64,000 nucleotides of DNA from Paraburkholderia atlantica (GCF_009362785.1 NZ_WHNQ01000008.1:62001-126000), one strand, 5' to 3'; positions 33,671 to 44,406 are shown, numbered from the stretch's first letter. The notes: generated by a model not told the origin, from the sequence alone. Program-made: numbers and translations.

Positions 33671-35971
33671 TTACGCCTTTAGCATCTTCTTGCCGTTCGC
33701 TCCGAGCAACGGCAAGTCGCGGACCCGCACACCCGTCGCGTCGTCGATCGCGTTCGCGAGCGCCGCGGCGGCCGGGCCTTGCGCCGCTTCTCCGACACCG
33801 AGGAATGGCAAGCCAGGCCGGTCGATCAACAGCACGTCCACGCGTTTGGGTACGGACGAGAAGCGCATGATCGGATAAGTGCTCCAGTCATAGCTCGTGA
33901 TGCGTTGCGGATCGAATTGAGTTTCTTCATAGAGCGTCCAGCTCATGGTTTGCAAAATGCCGCCTTCGATCTGATTGCGCACACCGTCCGGATTCACGAT
34001 CTGTCCGCAATCGACGGCTGCGACGACGCGCTCGATGCTGAGCTCGCCGGTATCGCGCAGCACCGTCACGTCCATCGCGACCGCAAAGTAGGCCATCAGG
34101 TTCTTGTATTGGGCGAACGCAAAGCCGGTGCCGTGTGAACGCGGGCTAGCGTCGCCCGTCAGCGCACTGTGAGCATGCCAGCCGAATTGATCGGCTACTG
34201 CGCGAATCACGCCATGCGCGCGCGGATCATCGAGATGTTTGAGGCGAAACGCAACGGGGTCGGCGTGCGCGGCTCTGGCGAGCTCGTCGATGAAACTCTC
34301 GATCGCGAACACGTTCATGTGCGCGCCGAGCGAGCGCATCGCGGAGACGCGGATCGGCATCGTGGGCACGAAATGATGCTGCACGTGCAGGCTGGGCACG
34401 CGGTAAAGCGGAATGCTGTTGCGGTCGCCTCCGCCTTCCGGCATCGGAATCGGCTTCGGCGGCGCGGGGGTGAACGGTTGCGCAAGGAGCTGCGCGGGCA
34501 GCAGGCGGCCTGCATTCTCGATGCGGTTGTTATGCGTATTGCTCCATAGCTCGTAACGCCAGTCGGCAATCATGCCTGCCGCATCGAGCGTTGCCTTCGC
34601 GTCGACTGTCATGGCAGGGCCGAACGGCTCCCACATGTGTTCCTGTTCTCGCATCAATTGCACGCGCACCGGGCGGCCAGGCAGCTCGCGTGCGATGAGG
34701 GCGGCGTCGGCCGCGACATCGTCCGCGCCATTGTGTCCGTAGCAGCCCGAACCTTCCACGTGCACGCAGCGCACCTTACCGGGCGGCATCGCGAGCATTT
34801 CGGCAATGCCCGCATGCAGCGGAAAGACGCCTTGCGTGTGCGTCCACACGGTCATCACACCGTTGTCGAGCTGCGCGACCGCACACGATGGCCCAATCGA
34901 GCCATGCGTCAGATACGGCCTCGAATAGCGCGCCCGCAGCGTCGCCATGGGTGCGGCCTTGCTGGTCGCCGTGCCCTGATCGGCCACCGCGATTTCCTGT
35001 GCAGGCAGACTCATCAGCAACGCGTGGACGTTCGCCGGATCGGGCAGCGGCGGCCCCGAGCGCCACTGCGCGGCGAGCGCAAGCTCACGCATCGCGAGGA
35101 TGGCGCGCCATTCGTCGTCGGCGACCACCGCGAGGTAGTTGCCGTTGCGCACGACCTTGACGACCCCGGGCAGCGCCTCGACGCGCCCGCTATCGACCGA
35201 AACGAGCCTCGCGCCATAAGACGGCGGCCGCACGACGCGGGCATGCAGCATGCCGGGCGGCCGCAGGTCCTGGACATAGCTCGCGCCGCCCGTCACCTTT
35301 CCCGGGATATCCACGCGCGGCAGCATATGGCCAATCAGCGCGTAGGCCGATGGCGGCTTTGTCGGCGCGTCGGGCTGGGCGTTCTGATGGAGGTCCGCGT
35401 GTTGCACGGCTTCGCCATAGCTGACGCGTCGTCCGTCGGCGGCAATCACGGCGCCGTCGCGTGTCGTCAGGGCAGCTGCGTCTACGCCCAGTCGCAACGC
35501 CGCGCTCGCGACCAGCAGCGCGCGCACTTGAGCGGCGGCGTTGAGGATTGCGGTGCCGCTGTCCGCCATCGTGTGACTGCCGGCGGTGTAGCCTTCGTTC
35601 GGCGTTCTGGTGGTGTCGGCGGTGACCAGTTCGATCGCATCAGGCGCGAGATCCAGCTCTTCCGCGGCGACCTGCAGCAGCGCGGTGCGAATGCCCGTGC
35701 CCAGCTCCGCTTTGCCGGTGAAAACGCTCACGTGACCGTCCGGGGTGACCTTGATCCACGCATCGAGCAACGGCGTGGTCTTGAGACTGCCCGGCAGCTT
35801 AGGGGCGCTCGCATTGAAGGTGCCCGCTTCGGTGGTGGTTTGCGCGAGCGCGGCCACGGCTGGCGCGATCGCGAAGCTCACCATCAGCGAGCCGCCAACC
35901 AGGAAGCGGCGCCGCGTAGGGTCATCCGGGGCGCTGCCGTGGGCGGCGGAGAATGGGCGGCCGTCGCTCAC
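33671..35971 (-). CDS. Molybdopterin-binding subunit of a periplasmic aldehyde/xanthine-oxidase-family enzyme
   Basis: A 766-residue large subunit of the xanthine dehydrogenase/aldehyde oxidase family, IorB/AldH type. It has a Tat signal (RRRFLVGGSLM) at about residues 20-30, so it is exported folded with its cofactor. The catalytic Glu context LGVGEAAQG appears near residue 728. GTG 35971 overlaps the stop of the 2Fe-2S subunit gene and is the likely start. With the 2Fe-2S protein and a three-heme cytochrome c encoded upstream, it probably oxidises an aldehyde or N-heterocycle and passes electrons to the respiratory chain. The substrate is unknown. Confidence 0.9.
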   Translation of the reverse strand: MSDGRPFSAAHGSAPDDPTRRRFLVGGSLMVSFAIAPAVAALAQTTTEAGTFNASAPKLPGSLKTTPLLDAWIKVTPDGHVSVFTGKAELGTGIRTALLQVAAEELDLAPDAIELVTADTTRTPNEGYTAGSHTMADSGTAILNAAAQVRALLVASAALRLGVDAAALTTRDGAVIAADGRRVSYGEAVQHADLHQNAQPDAPTKPPSAYALIGHMLPRVDIPGKVTGGASYVQDLRPPGMLHARVVRPPSYGARLVSVDSGRVEALPGVVKVVRNGNYLAVVADDEWRAILAMRELALAAQWRSGPPLPDPANVHALLMSLPAQEIAVADQGTATSKAAPMATLRARYSRPYLTHGSIGPSCAVAQLDNGVMTVWTHTQGVFPLHAGIAEMLAMPPGKVRCVHVEGSGCYGHNGADDVAADAALIARELPGRPVRVQLMREQEHMWEPFGPAMTVDAKATLDAAGMIADWRYELWSNTHNNRIENAGRLLPAQLLAQPFTPAPPKPIPMPEGGGDRNSIPLYRVPSLHVQHHFVPTMPIRVSAMRSLGAHMNVFAIESFIDELARAAHADPVAFRLKHLDDPRAHGVIRAVADQFGWHAHSALTGDASPRSHGTGFAFAQYKNLMAYFAVAMDVTVLRDTGELSIERVVAAVDCGQIVNPDGVRNQIEGGILQTMSWTLYEETQFDPQRITSYDWSTYPIMRFSSVPKRVDVLLIDRPGLPFLGVGEAAQGPAAAALANAIDDATGVRVRDLPLLGANGKKMLKA

Positions 35972-36450
35972 GACTGCGCCCCCTCGCCGGTACGCGGCGA
36001 ACCGGTCGCGACTTGCCGGATCGCCGCGAGAATGCGCATGTGCGTGCCGCAGCGGCACAGGTTCGGCTGCATGTAGCGGCGGATCTGTTCATCGCTTGGA
36101 TGCGGGACTCGCTCCAGCAGCGTCTGCGCTCGCATGATCATGCCGGCGATGCAATAGCCGCATTGCGCGGCCTGTTCGTCGATGAAGGCTTGCTGAAGTG
36201 GTCCCGGATGTTGCGCGCTGCCGAGTCCTTCGACGGTTCGCACTGGCCGCTCGCCGACGGCCACGACCGGCATGAGGCACGAGAACACCGGTTTGCCGCC
36301 GACGCTGACCGTGCATGCGCCGCATTGACCGAGACCGCAGCCGAACTTCGCGCCGTCGAGCTGCAACTCGTTGCGCAGCACGTAGAGCAACGGCGTCGAC
36401 GGGTCGACATCGACCGCATGACTGACGCCGTTGACGTTGAGTGTGATCAT
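35968..36450 (-). CDS. 2Fe-2S subunit of the molybdenum oxidoreductase
   Basis: A 160-residue protein with two [2Fe-2S] clusters: a plant-ferredoxin-type site CGLGQCGACTV and a C-terminal helical domain with CGYC and CRCG. This is the small subunit of xanthine-oxidase-family enzymes (IorA/PaoA type). It has no signal peptide and is probably carried out by the Tat signal of the large subunit. Its ATG overlaps the cytochrome c stop and its stop overlaps the large subunit GTG, so the three genes are tightly coupled. No FAD subunit is present. Confidence 0.92.
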   Translation of the reverse strand: MITLNVNGVSHAVDVDPSTPLLYVLRNELQLDGAKFGCGLGQCGACTVSVGGKPVFSCLMPVVAVGERPVRTVEGLGSAQHPGPLQQAFIDEQAAQCGYCIAGMIMRAQTLLERVPHPSDEQIRRYMQPNLCRCGTHMRILAAIRQVATGSPRTGEGAQS

Positions 36451-37754
36451 CGTGGCAGGCCGTCCTTGCGAAATTGCGCGACCGCGCGGGCGTCGAGCGT
36501 GGGCCACGCGTCGCGTGCGGTGAAGCGTTCGCGCGTGTAGTTGGCGAGCTCCGCTATCTGTGCATCCGTGAAGGTGTTGGCGAATGATGGCATGAAGGGC
36601 GCGCTATCGCTTTCGTGCCAGTCGATTCCATCGAGGAGAAAACGGACCATGTTGCGTGGGCTGTCGGCGTTGACGGCCGTGGAAAGGGACAGCGACGGTC
36701 GAGCGCCCCCGTTCGACATCGGCGCGCCTTCGGCATGGCACGAGGCGCAGGCCGCGGCGAACAGATTCGCGCCGCCGCCGGGCGCGGGGGACACGGGCGC
36801 GGAGGAAGCGGAAGGCGAGGCGACCGGTCGCTCCGGCACTTTTGGCCCCCGGGATGGCAATGCCAGCAGATACGCGGCCATCGCCTCTACGTCGGAGGCG
36901 GATGCGTCCGCGAGCGTGCGCGTGACCGGGCGCATCGGACCTGCTGCCGCGCCATGGGCGCTGGCGAGGCCCGTGCGCAGATAGCCGACGAGCTGTGCCT
37001 GCGTCCAGGGCGTGGGACGTGAAGCGAGGTCCGTCAGCGCGGGCGCATCCCATCCTTCGATCGTGCCGCCTTGCAGCGCGTGGTCGCGGCGCTCGGCGCC
37101 GAGGCGGTCGAGCGGCGTGTGGCACGCACCGCAATGACCGAGGCTTTCGACCAGATAACGCCCGCGTGCGAGGTCCGGCGCTTCGGTCGGCGACGGTGCT
37201 GCTTCGGTACCGGTATGCAGGTAAAAAAGATTCCACACGGCGATGAGGGGCCTGAAGCCGAGCGGGAAGATCAGCTCGTTATGCGGCGCAGGTGCGATGA
37301 CGGGAGCGCGGCTCATCAGCCATGCATACAGCGAGCCGATATCGGCATCGCTCAGGTGCGTGAAGTGGGGATACGGGAATGCGGGGTAGAGCAGATGACC
37401 GTCGCTGGACACGCCGCGCCGCATCGCGCGTTCGAACGCGTCGAGCGTCCAGCCTCCGATGCCGGTCTCGTTGTCCGGGGTGATGTTGGTCGAGTAAATG
37501 ACGCCAAATGGTGTTTGCAGCGGCATTCCGCCCGCGAGGGGCTGGCCGCCCGTCGCGGTGTGGCACGTGACGCAATTGCCAATCGCCGCGAGCTTCGCGC
37601 CGCGCGCCGCGGCAGCGGTATCGCTGTCGGCCGCGATGGGCGCGGTGACGGCATCCGGCGCGGGCTCCCGTGCATGCGCGCCGGGTCCGCCGTACGCGGC
37701 CATCAGGGCAACCAGAATAACGGTCACGCCTGCACTTGCCACCCGTCCCTTCAT
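36447..37754 (-). CDS. Tri-heme cytochrome c subunit of the molybdenum oxidoreductase
   Basis: A 435-residue exported cytochrome with a signal peptide (MKGRVASAGVTVILVALMAAYG) and three CxxCH heme sites: NCVTCHTATG, HCGACHTPLD and CASCHAEG. Three-heme cytochromes of this kind accept electrons from periplasmic dehydrogenases (alcohol, gluconate, isoquinoline or aldehyde oxidoreductases) and reduce quinone or a terminal oxidase. The ATG at 37754 follows GGAGG and is preferred over the upstream open frame. It is the first of the three-gene molybdoenzyme set. Confidence 0.92.
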   Translation of the reverse strand: MKGRVASAGVTVILVALMAAYGGPGAHAREPAPDAVTAPIAADSDTAAAARGAKLAAIGNCVTCHTATGGQPLAGGMPLQTPFGVIYSTNITPDNETGIGGWTLDAFERAMRRGVSSDGHLLYPAFPYPHFTHLSDADIGSLYAWLMSRAPVIAPAPHNELIFPLGFRPLIAVWNLFYLHTGTEAAPSPTEAPDLARGRYLVESLGHCGACHTPLDRLGAERRDHALQGGTIEGWDAPALTDLASRPTPWTQAQLVGYLRTGLASAHGAAAGPMRPVTRTLADASASDVEAMAAYLLALPSRGPKVPERPVASPSASSAPVSPAPGGGANLFAAACASCHAEGAPMSNGGARPSLSLSTAVNADSPRNMVRFLLDGIDWHESDSAPFMPSFANTFTDAQIAELANYTRERFTARDAWPTLDARAVAQFRKDGLPR

Positions 37755-37848
37755 CTGGCCTCCATCGCCGAACCGTCCGCGCATCATCGTTGCAGGATGC
37801 GTCGCGCGGCTTCAAGGCGCGCAAGCGGCGTTCCTGATGGCGGCTCGT

Positions 37849-39438
37849 CTAGCCGGCTGCGATCGCGATGGCGATCTGCACGAACAGCACCTTGACGATA
37901 GTCATCGACGGAAAAATCATCGCGTACATGACGTCGGGCTGATCAGTCGGCGCGATGCGGTTGGCGAAGGCGAGAATCGCGGGATTGCCGGTCGCGCCGC
38001 AGATCACGCCGACCGAGGTATCGAAAGACAGTCTGAAGATCCACAGGCAGCACACAGCCGTGACGCCGACGAGCACCAGCAGCGTAATCACGCCATAAAG
38101 CAGCAGCAGCGGTCCGGCGGTGCCGACGGTCGCGACGAACTTCGGTCCGCAAGACAGACCTACCTGTGCGAGAAAAATCGTCAGCCCGAGATTGCGCAGC
38201 ACGAGATTTGCAGAGAGCGGCATCACCCACACGAACGGTCCGCTGCGGCGCGCCTTGCCGAGGCACAGCGCGACCAGTAGCAACGCCGCGAGACCCAGGC
38301 TGAACGCGCCGAGACCGGGCGCGCGCAGCGGGATCGCACCGACCAGCAGCCCCGCTGCAGCGCCGATGCCCAGACAGATGAAACTGAGGTCGGCCGTGCC
38401 CTTGATCGAATCGCCGAAGAACGCGCGGACCCTCGCGCGATGCGCGTTACTGACGAGCAGGCCGACGCGGTCGCCCGCTTCGAGAATGAGGTCTGGCGTC
38501 GACAGCAGATCGGCGTCGCCGCGCCGCACGTGCGCGACCGCGCAGTGCACTCCATCCGGAAAGCGCAGATTGCCGAGCGCCGTGCCGACGACCGACGGAC
38601 TCGACGCGAACACGCGCAGATAGTCCAGGTCTTCCCGATGACTCGAGATACGCCCGGGCTGTGCCTCCCCGCAGAGCGCCGTTGCTTCGTCGAGCGGACG
38701 GCGCTCGGTGGCGGTCGCAAGGAGAACGTCGTCGGCGCGCAGCGTGAAGTCGTCGCTGGGCAGCTGATTGTGATGCGCGCGCCGCACGGCCGCGATCACG
38801 ACGCCGGCAGGCAGGCGGGTCGAGAGCTCCGACAGCGTGAGACCGAAGAGACTGGCATTGCGCAGCGCGATTTCGGCGGTTTCCAGCACCTTCGCGGGCG
38901 GTTTCGGTATTTTGGCTTTCAGGGCCGCGTTCAGCACATAGAGAAACAGGATCGGCCCGGCCACGCCGAACGGATAGGTGACGCTATAAGCCACGGCGGC
39001 ATTGCTGCTTTTCATCGATGCGATGGCGACCTGCAGGCTCGCCGTGCTGGTGCCGCTGCCCGCGAACATGCCGAGCGCATCGGCGAGTGTGATGCCGAAA
39101 TGGATGAAGGCGCACGCCACCAGACCCGAAGCGATCACGCCCAGACAGGCGGCCGCGTTGGCCTTCACACCGTCGCGGCTGGTGAGTCCGCGGAAGAACT
39201 GCGCGCCGTACTGAATCCCGATGCCATACAGAAACAGCAGCAGACCGAGTGTGCCCAGCAACGCCGGCGGCGCGGATTTCGGCGCGAACGCGCCGAGCCC
39301 CAGCCCAACGAACAGCACGGCCCCCGAGCCCAGAGCCACGCCCTTGATTGTGATTTCGCCGACCAGGTAGCCGAGCGCAATGGTCAGAAAGAGCGCTAGC
39401 AGCGGCTGAGTTTCGAGGAAAGTTCTGACTGCTTCCAT
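37849..39438 (-). CDS. AspT/YbjL-type putative anion exchanger
   Basis: A 529-residue membrane protein of the aspartate:alanine exchanger family. It has two duplicated transmembrane halves (LGTLGLLLFLYGIGIQYGAQFF and LGLTIFLAQVGLSCGPKFV) separated by a central cytosolic region (about residues 205-370) carrying TrkA-C-like domains. Such proteins exchange carboxylates or amino acids. It lies 25 bases after nagE and about 95 bases before the cytochrome gene on the same strand, so it may be co-transcribed with either group. The substrate cannot be inferred. Confidence 0.88.
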   Translation of the reverse strand: MEAVRTFLETQPLLALFLTIALGYLVGEITIKGVALGSGAVLFVGLGLGAFAPKSAPPALLGTLGLLLFLYGIGIQYGAQFFRGLTSRDGVKANAAACLGVIASGLVACAFIHFGITLADALGMFAGSGTSTASLQVAIASMKSSNAAVAYSVTYPFGVAGPILFLYVLNAALKAKIPKPPAKVLETAEIALRNASLFGLTLSELSTRLPAGVVIAAVRRAHHNQLPSDDFTLRADDVLLATATERRPLDEATALCGEAQPGRISSHREDLDYLRVFASSPSVVGTALGNLRFPDGVHCAVAHVRRGDADLLSTPDLILEAGDRVGLLVSNAHRARVRAFFGDSIKGTADLSFICLGIGAAAGLLVGAIPLRAPGLGAFSLGLAALLLVALCLGKARRSGPFVWVMPLSANLVLRNLGLTIFLAQVGLSCGPKFVATVGTAGPLLLLYGVITLLVLVGVTAVCCLWIFRLSFDTSVGVICGATGNPAILAFANRIAPTDQPDVMYAMIFPSMTIVKVLFVQIAIAIAAG

Positions 39439-39463
39439 GCCGCCCCCTATGTACGCGTCGCTC

Positions 39464-41257
39464 CTATCGCATTGCGCCCGCGAGGTTGCCCGAGCCGAGA
39501 CCCACGATCAGATCGAGTGCGCCGTTCTTCAGCGCTTGCGTGGCGACCACGCCCGCCGCTTTCAATCCGGCCGCGTCGATGCGCGACGCATCCGATAGCT
39601 CGACACGCAACCGTGTGGCCGCCAGCGCGTCGAGCTTCAGGATGTTGGCCGCGCCGCCCAGCGCCGCACGGATCTTTTCCGCGCGCTCCGTTTCCTGCGG
39701 CGATTGTTGCGCCGAGGCGGCGACTGCCGCTGGAGCCGCGGCAGCCGCCGCCGCCGCGCCTTCCACGCCAGGCGCGCCGGCCGCCGGCAGATCCGCTTCG
39801 GCGCCCGCTGTCTTCAGATAGTCCTGCATGTCGGTTTTCATGTTTTCCGACAACGGCCCGAAGATCGCCTGCACGCCGTTGCCCACTCGCACCACACCCG
39901 CAGCACCGAGCGCCTTGAGCTTGTGTTCGTCGACGAGCGCCGGGTCCTTCACGGAGATGCGCAGCCGGGTGATGCAAGCGTCGAGACTCGTGATATTGGA
40001 GCGGCCGCCAAAGGCGAGCACCAGTTCGCGCGAGCGTCCGCCCGCGCCGCTCGCGGCAACCGCCACGGTGTCCGCCGTGTCGTCCTCGCGGCCAGGCGTC
40101 TTGAGGTTGAAGCGTGTGATGACGAAGCGGAACACGCCGTAGTAGATCACCGCGTAAATTGGACCAAGGATGAAAACGTACCAGGCGTGCGTGGCTTTCC
40201 CGCCAATCAGGTTGAACATCAGAAAATCGATGCCGCCTTGCGAGAACGTGAAGCCCATGCGCATGCCCAACGTGTTCGCCACGAACTGCGCCGACGCCGC
40301 CAGGCATGCGTGAATCAGGTACAGCACCGGCGCGACGAACAGGAATGCGAATTCGATCGGCTCGGTGATGCCGGTGAGGAAAGAAGTCAGCGCGGCGGAA
40401 ACCATCATGCCGCCGACGGCGACCTTCTTCTCCGGCTTCGCGCAATGCCAGATCGCGATCGCCGCGGCCGGCAGGCCGAACATCTTGAACAGGAACGCGC
40501 CCGCAAGAATGCCTGCGGTGGGGTCGCCCGCGAAATAGCGGGTGATGTCACCGTGAACCTCCTTGCCGGTCGTCGGGTCGACGAAGCTGCCCATTTCGAA
40601 GAAGAACGGCACGTTCCAGATGTGATGCAGACCGAACGGAATCAGCAGACGTTCGACGAAACCGTAGACCGTCGCGGCGGTGCGCGGGTCCGAGACCGCC
40701 GCCCAATGCGAGAAAGCCTTGATTGCGCTGCCGATCGGCGGCCACACGAAGGACAGGATCGCGCCGAGCACGATCGAGCCGATCGCGGTCACGATGGGCA
40801 CGAAGCGCTTGCCGGCGAAGAAGCCGAGATACGGCGGCAACGTGATCCGGTAGTAGCGGTTGAACATCCAGGCCGCAAGACCACCGGCGAGGATGCCGCC
40901 GAACACGCCGGTCTGGATCGACGGTATGCCCATGATCGTGTCGGTTTCGATGCCCTCGATCTTGGCGATCACACCGAGCGTGGCCGTCATCACCAGATAC
41001 CCGATCGTTGCGGCGATGCCCGAGACGCCATCGTTCTCGGTGAAGCCGAGCGCGACGCCGATCGCGAAGATCAGCGGCAGGTTCGCGAAAATCACGTCGC
41101 CCGCGTTCTTCATCAACGCGAGCACGACGATCGGCACGTAACCGTGGAAGTCGGTGGCGCCGAGACCGAGCAGCAGGCCGGCTACCGGCAGCACGGCGAC
41201 GGGCAGCATCAGCGATTTGCCGATCTTTTGCAAGACTCCGAACGCATGCGAGAACAT
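39464..41257 (-). CDS. nagE: N-acetylglucosamine PTS permease IICB with an extra degenerate IIB-like domain
   Basis: A 597-residue sugar PTS transporter. Residues 1-385 are the EIIC channel ([26 protein letters not shown], and GITEPIEF near 296-303). Residues 410-485 are a EIIB domain with the phosphorylated Cys at about 428 ([10 protein letters not shown]). After an Ala-rich linker (about 490-520) a second EIIB-like domain (525-597) reads [11 protein letters not shown], in which the Cys is lost. It imports and phosphorylates GlcNAc, receiving phosphate from the NagF protein encoded upstream. The GlcNAc assignment follows from NagE-like sequence and the NagF partner. Confidence 0.9.
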   Translation of the reverse strand: MFSHAFGVLQKIGKSLMLPVAVLPVAGLLLGLGATDFHGYVPIVVLALMKNAGDVIFANLPLIFAIGVALGFTENDGVSGIAATIGYLVMTATLGVIAKIEGIETDTIMGIPSIQTGVFGGILAGGLAAWMFNRYYRITLPPYLGFFAGKRFVPIVTAIGSIVLGAILSFVWPPIGSAIKAFSHWAAVSDPRTAATVYGFVERLLIPFGLHHIWNVPFFFEMGSFVDPTTGKEVHGDITRYFAGDPTAGILAGAFLFKMFGLPAAAIAIWHCAKPEKKVAVGGMMVSAALTSFLTGITEPIEFAFLFVAPVLYLIHACLAASAQFVANTLGMRMGFTFSQGGIDFLMFNLIGGKATHAWYVFILGPIYAVIYYGVFRFVITRFNLKTPGREDDTADTVAVAASGAGGRSRELVLAFGGRSNITSLDACITRLRISVKDPALVDEHKLKALGAAGVVRVGNGVQAIFGPLSENMKTDMQDYLKTAGAEADLPAAGAPGVEGAAAAAAAAPAAVAASAQQSPQETERAEKIRAALGGAANILKLDALAATRLRVELSDASRIDAAGLKAAGVVATQALKNGALDLIVGLGSGNLAGAMR

Positions 41258-41279
41258 GGCTGATCTCCTGTTGATCCGC

Positions 41280-43826
41280 TCAGTCGGCAAAGCGCGACAG
41301 ATGCGCGCGGACTTCCGCGGCGGTGCCCAGAACCAGCACCTCGGCGGCGAGTTTCTTTGCTTCGTCGGTCGTGATGCGTGCCAGCTGGGCCTTGATCGAA
41401 CCCACTGCGGGAATGCTCACCGATAGCTCGTCGATGCCAAGGCCGACGAGCACGGGCACCGCCATCGCATCCGACGCGATGCCGCCGCAGATGCCGACCC
41501 ATTTGCCGTGCTGGTGCGCACCGTCGACCGTCATGCCGATCAGACGCAACACCGCCGGGTGCAGCGCGTCGGCCTGCTTCGCAAGTTGCGGATGGCCCCG
41601 GTCCATCGCGAGCGTGTATTGCGTGAGGTCGTTCGTGCCGATCGAAAAGAAGTCGACTTCGCGTGCGAGCGGCTCGGCGATCAGCGCGGCCGCCGGGACT
41701 TCGATCATGACGCCCACTTTCACGCTCGCCGCGCGATCGCCGGCTTCTTCGAGCAGGATCTTGCGCGCGGCCCGCACTTCCTCGACCGTCGTGATCATCG
41801 GGAACATCACGTGCAGATTGCCGAGCGGCGCCGCGCGCAGGATCGCGCGCAGTTGCGTGCGGAAGATGTCGGGGCGCTCCAGGCTCACGCGCACACCGCG
41901 CAGGCCGAGAAACGGGTTGTCTTCCTTCGGCAGCGGCATATACGACAGCGGTTTGTCGCCGCCGACGTCGAGCGTGCGGACCACCAGCGTGCGCTCCCGG
42001 CCGAGCGCCTCTGCGACGGCGCAATATTCGGTGGCCTGTTCGTCTTCGGTTGGCGCGGTGTCGCGCGCGTCGAACAGGAACTCGGAACGCAACAGACCCA
42101 CACCTTCCGCACCGCCAGCGACCGCGTCGCGCGCTTCCTGCGCATTGCGGATGTTCGCGACGACTTCGACGCGGTGGCCGTCGGCCGTCATTGCGAGTTT
42201 GGTTGCCGCGAGCTTTTCGTCTTCGCGTTTGGCGGCCTGGCGCCTGATGCGTTCGCGCGCCTTTTCCAGTTCTTCGGCGCTCGGATTGCGCCGCAAGCTG
42301 CCGCGCGAACCGTCGAGCACGACGGGCGTGCCGTCGGCGAGTTGCAGCGCGCGCGCGTCGATACCGCAGATCGCCGGAATGCCGAGCGAGCGCGCGAGGA
42401 TCGCGACGTGGCTGGTCGCGCCGCCGGTCGTCGTGCAAAAGCCGAGCACCTTGCTGCGATCGAGCGACGTGGTGTCGGACGGCGACAGTTCCTCGGCGAT
42501 CAGGATCGACTCTTCCGGCACGTCGATCTGCGCCTGCTTCACGCCGGCGAGCATCGCGAGCACACGGCGGCCGACGTCGCGGATATCGCCGGCGCGTTCG
42601 CGCAGCAGCGGATTGTCGAGCTTTTCGAGCATGCTTGCCTGGTTCTGGAACGCATCGCGCCACGCGAACCCCGCGCCCTTTCCCGCGCTGATGCTGCTGA
42701 TAGCAGCGTCGTTGAGGTCAGGATCGTCCAGCAGTTCGAGATGCGCGTCGAGGATCTGCGCTTTCGACGGATCGGTGAGCGTCGCCTTGAGCCCCTCGAT
42801 CTGCTGACGCGCCTGATGCTGCGCCGCTTCGAGTTGCGCCCGTTCGCGTTGCGGCGACTCGCCCGCTTCGTTCACCTCGATCACTTGCTGGCGGAACTGC
42901 ACGATCTTGCCGACCGAAAGCCCAGGCGAAGCGGAGACGCCGATGAATTCGTTGGCGTCGGCGGGAGCCGCCTCGCTCGGTGCCGGCACTGGCGCAGCCG
43001 GTGCGCCTGGCGCGGCCGCCGCGGGGGCGGGCGCATCGCCGGGCTTTTCGCCCGACCCCTCGGCAAGCAGTCGCGCGACGGTGCTGGCCGCCTCCGCCGC
43101 GTCGGGACCGCGGGCCTCGACGCGCAGCTTGTCGCCGAACTTCGTTGCGAGCCCCATGATCGCGACGACGGACTTGGCATTTGCGCTGGCGTCGCCGCGC
43201 AGCAGCCGGATATCGGACTTGAACTTCTTCGCTTCGACCGCGACGACCGCGGCGGGCCGCGCATGCAGGCCCGCCGGATTCGGCAGCGTGATCTCGCCGG
43301 AGAGGATCGCGCCGGTGGCGCTGGCCGTTTCCTTGTCCTCCGTGCTGCCGACCATTTCGACGTACAGCGCGACGTCGGTGCCGGCGACGACGAGCCCTTT
43401 CGCGGGAACGTAGCGCGTGACGAGATCGCCATTGGCGATGACCATTTGCGTGAGCAGGCTGGTTGCTTTTGCGCCGACCACGATCGGGTCGAAGCGGATC
43501 AGCGGCGTGCCCGCGGCGACGGTGTCGCCTTCCTTGACCAACGGCATGAAGCCCTCACCGCGCAGCAACACGGTGTCCAGCCCGATATGCAGCAGCACTT
43601 GCAGACCGTTGTCGCCGGTGATCGTTGCGGCGTGGCAAGAGCTGTGGAGTTGCGTGACCTTGCCGGCAAGCGGCGATAGCAGTTCATCCGAGGTCGGATC
43701 GATCGATACGCCATCGCCGACCATCTTCTGGGCAAAGACCGGATCGGGCACGCTGTCGAGAGGAACCAGTACGCCCGACAGTGGCGCCATCAACTCGATG
43801 CGCTGAGGACGCTGAGGAGCTTTCAT
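41280..43826 (-). CDS. nagF: Multiphosphoryl transfer protein EIIA-HPr-EI (NagF type)
   Basis: An 848-residue fusion carrying the cytosolic phosphate relay for a sugar PTS. The EIIA-Glc-like domain (about residues 10-150) has its active His near 80 (LLHIGLDTV). The HPr domain (about 175-260) has [10 protein letters not shown] with His188. A Pro/Ala linker follows, then enzyme I (about 293-848) with the phospho-His near 473 ([13 protein letters not shown]) and a PEP-binding barrel ([14 protein letters not shown]). All active residues are intact. It starts at ATG 43826 after a GGAG sequence, and nagE follows 22 bases downstream. nagA and nagB are not in the window. Confidence 0.93.
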   Translation of the reverse strand: MKAPQRPQRIELMAPLSGVLVPLDSVPDPVFAQKMVGDGVSIDPTSDELLSPLAGKVTQLHSSCHAATITGDNGLQVLLHIGLDTVLLRGEGFMPLVKEGDTVAAGTPLIRFDPIVVGAKATSLLTQMVIANGDLVTRYVPAKGLVVAGTDVALYVEMVGSTEDKETASATGAILSGEITLPNPAGLHARPAAVVAVEAKKFKSDIRLLRGDASANAKSVVAIMGLATKFGDKLRVEARGPDAAEAASTVARLLAEGSGEKPGDAPAPAAAAPGAPAAPVPAPSEAAPADANEFIGVSASPGLSVGKIVQFRQQVIEVNEAGESPQRERAQLEAAQHQARQQIEGLKATLTDPSKAQILDAHLELLDDPDLNDAAISSISAGKGAGFAWRDAFQNQASMLEKLDNPLLRERAGDIRDVGRRVLAMLAGVKQAQIDVPEESILIAEELSPSDTTSLDRSKVLGFCTTTGGATSHVAILARSLGIPAICGIDARALQLADGTPVVLDGSRGSLRRNPSAEELEKARERIRRQAAKREDEKLAATKLAMTADGHRVEVVANIRNAQEARDAVAGGAEGVGLLRSEFLFDARDTAPTEDEQATEYCAVAEALGRERTLVVRTLDVGGDKPLSYMPLPKEDNPFLGLRGVRVSLERPDIFRTQLRAILRAAPLGNLHVMFPMITTVEEVRAARKILLEEAGDRAASVKVGVMIEVPAAALIAEPLAREVDFFSIGTNDLTQYTLAMDRGHPQLAKQADALHPAVLRLIGMTVDGAHQHGKWVGICGGIASDAMAVPVLVGLGIDELSVSIPAVGSIKAQLARITTDEAKKLAAEVLVLGTAAEVRAHLSRFAD

Positions 43827-44406
43827 CGCCAAGACTCCTTTACATTGACGCTCGCCTGCGGTGGTTCGACTCGAGCCGCGTGAGCGCGACATTCATCCGT
43901 GCGGTCGGCACGATTGCCGGTTACGCCGGTCACCTACTTGTGAGCGGCGCACGTTACCAAAGCGTCGGTGACAGAAACTCGGGAAACCCAACAAGGTCGC
44001 GCACGTCGCCCGTATGCGCAAACTGCTGCTTACCCCTCGATGCGATTGTTCTCACCGGAAAGCCTCGGCAGTCTGATTTCGTTTGTGCGTGACATCTCGG
44101 CTTTCAAGATGGTTGCCGCCCACGCAGCCTCGACCGGGGGGGTGGGCGGAAAAACGTCGGGCGCGCTGCGACGGCGCTGTTTGCGTGTGTCGGCCGCCTC
44201 GCGCCTGGGGGCGACCGCTCGCACCGTGATCCCGGAAAAAGGACCCGGAAAGCGCTCTGAAAGAGAGCATATGTTACTGAGCGCAGATTGCAAGACGAGA
44301 CGATTTCGGAAATGGATTTTCCGAATTTTTCGAATTCCAGTCGGAAGACGGGCACGGCAAATATTAATTGGCGTGTGGCGCAGTTTTACTTCTGTGTTTT
44401 ATACGC
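43827..44406. other. Intergenic region upstream of nagF
   Basis: No gene is seen in these 580 bases. The nagF promoter must lie here. The right half (about 44270-44400) is AT-richer than the surroundings and contains a hairpin resembling a terminator at 44306-44330. Short ORFs on both strands lack recognisable products. Confidence 0.4.
44306..44330 (+). terminator. AT-rich hairpin with T-run
   Basis: TCGGAAA and TTTCCGA form a 7-bp stem with a 5-base loop, followed by ATTTTT. It has the shape of an intrinsic terminator on the plus strand, but no plus-strand gene ends just upstream. It may be a relic or act on antisense transcription. Confidence 0.4.

Noticed and set aside
32945-33682. A 245-codon open frame overlapping the secreted beta-sandwich protein
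   Set aside because: It is Arg/Ala-rich and in a different frame from the gene with a clear signal peptide and ribosome-binding site.
34637-36076. A 479-codon open frame on the plus strand opposite the molybdopterin subunit
   Set aside because: It is antisense to a gene with a Tat signal and catalytic Glu. The product is His/Arg-rich without recognisable domains.
39704-41263. A 519-codon open frame on the plus strand opposite nagE
   Set aside because: It is antisense to the conserved IICB permease, and its translation is a low-complexity charged sequence without motifs.
41508-43679. A 723-codon open frame on the plus strand opposite nagF
   Set aside because: It is antisense to a well-conserved PTS protein whose catalytic residues are intact. 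The translated product is Arg/Asp/His-rich with no family pattern, which is typical of the open complementary frame in high-GC DNA.
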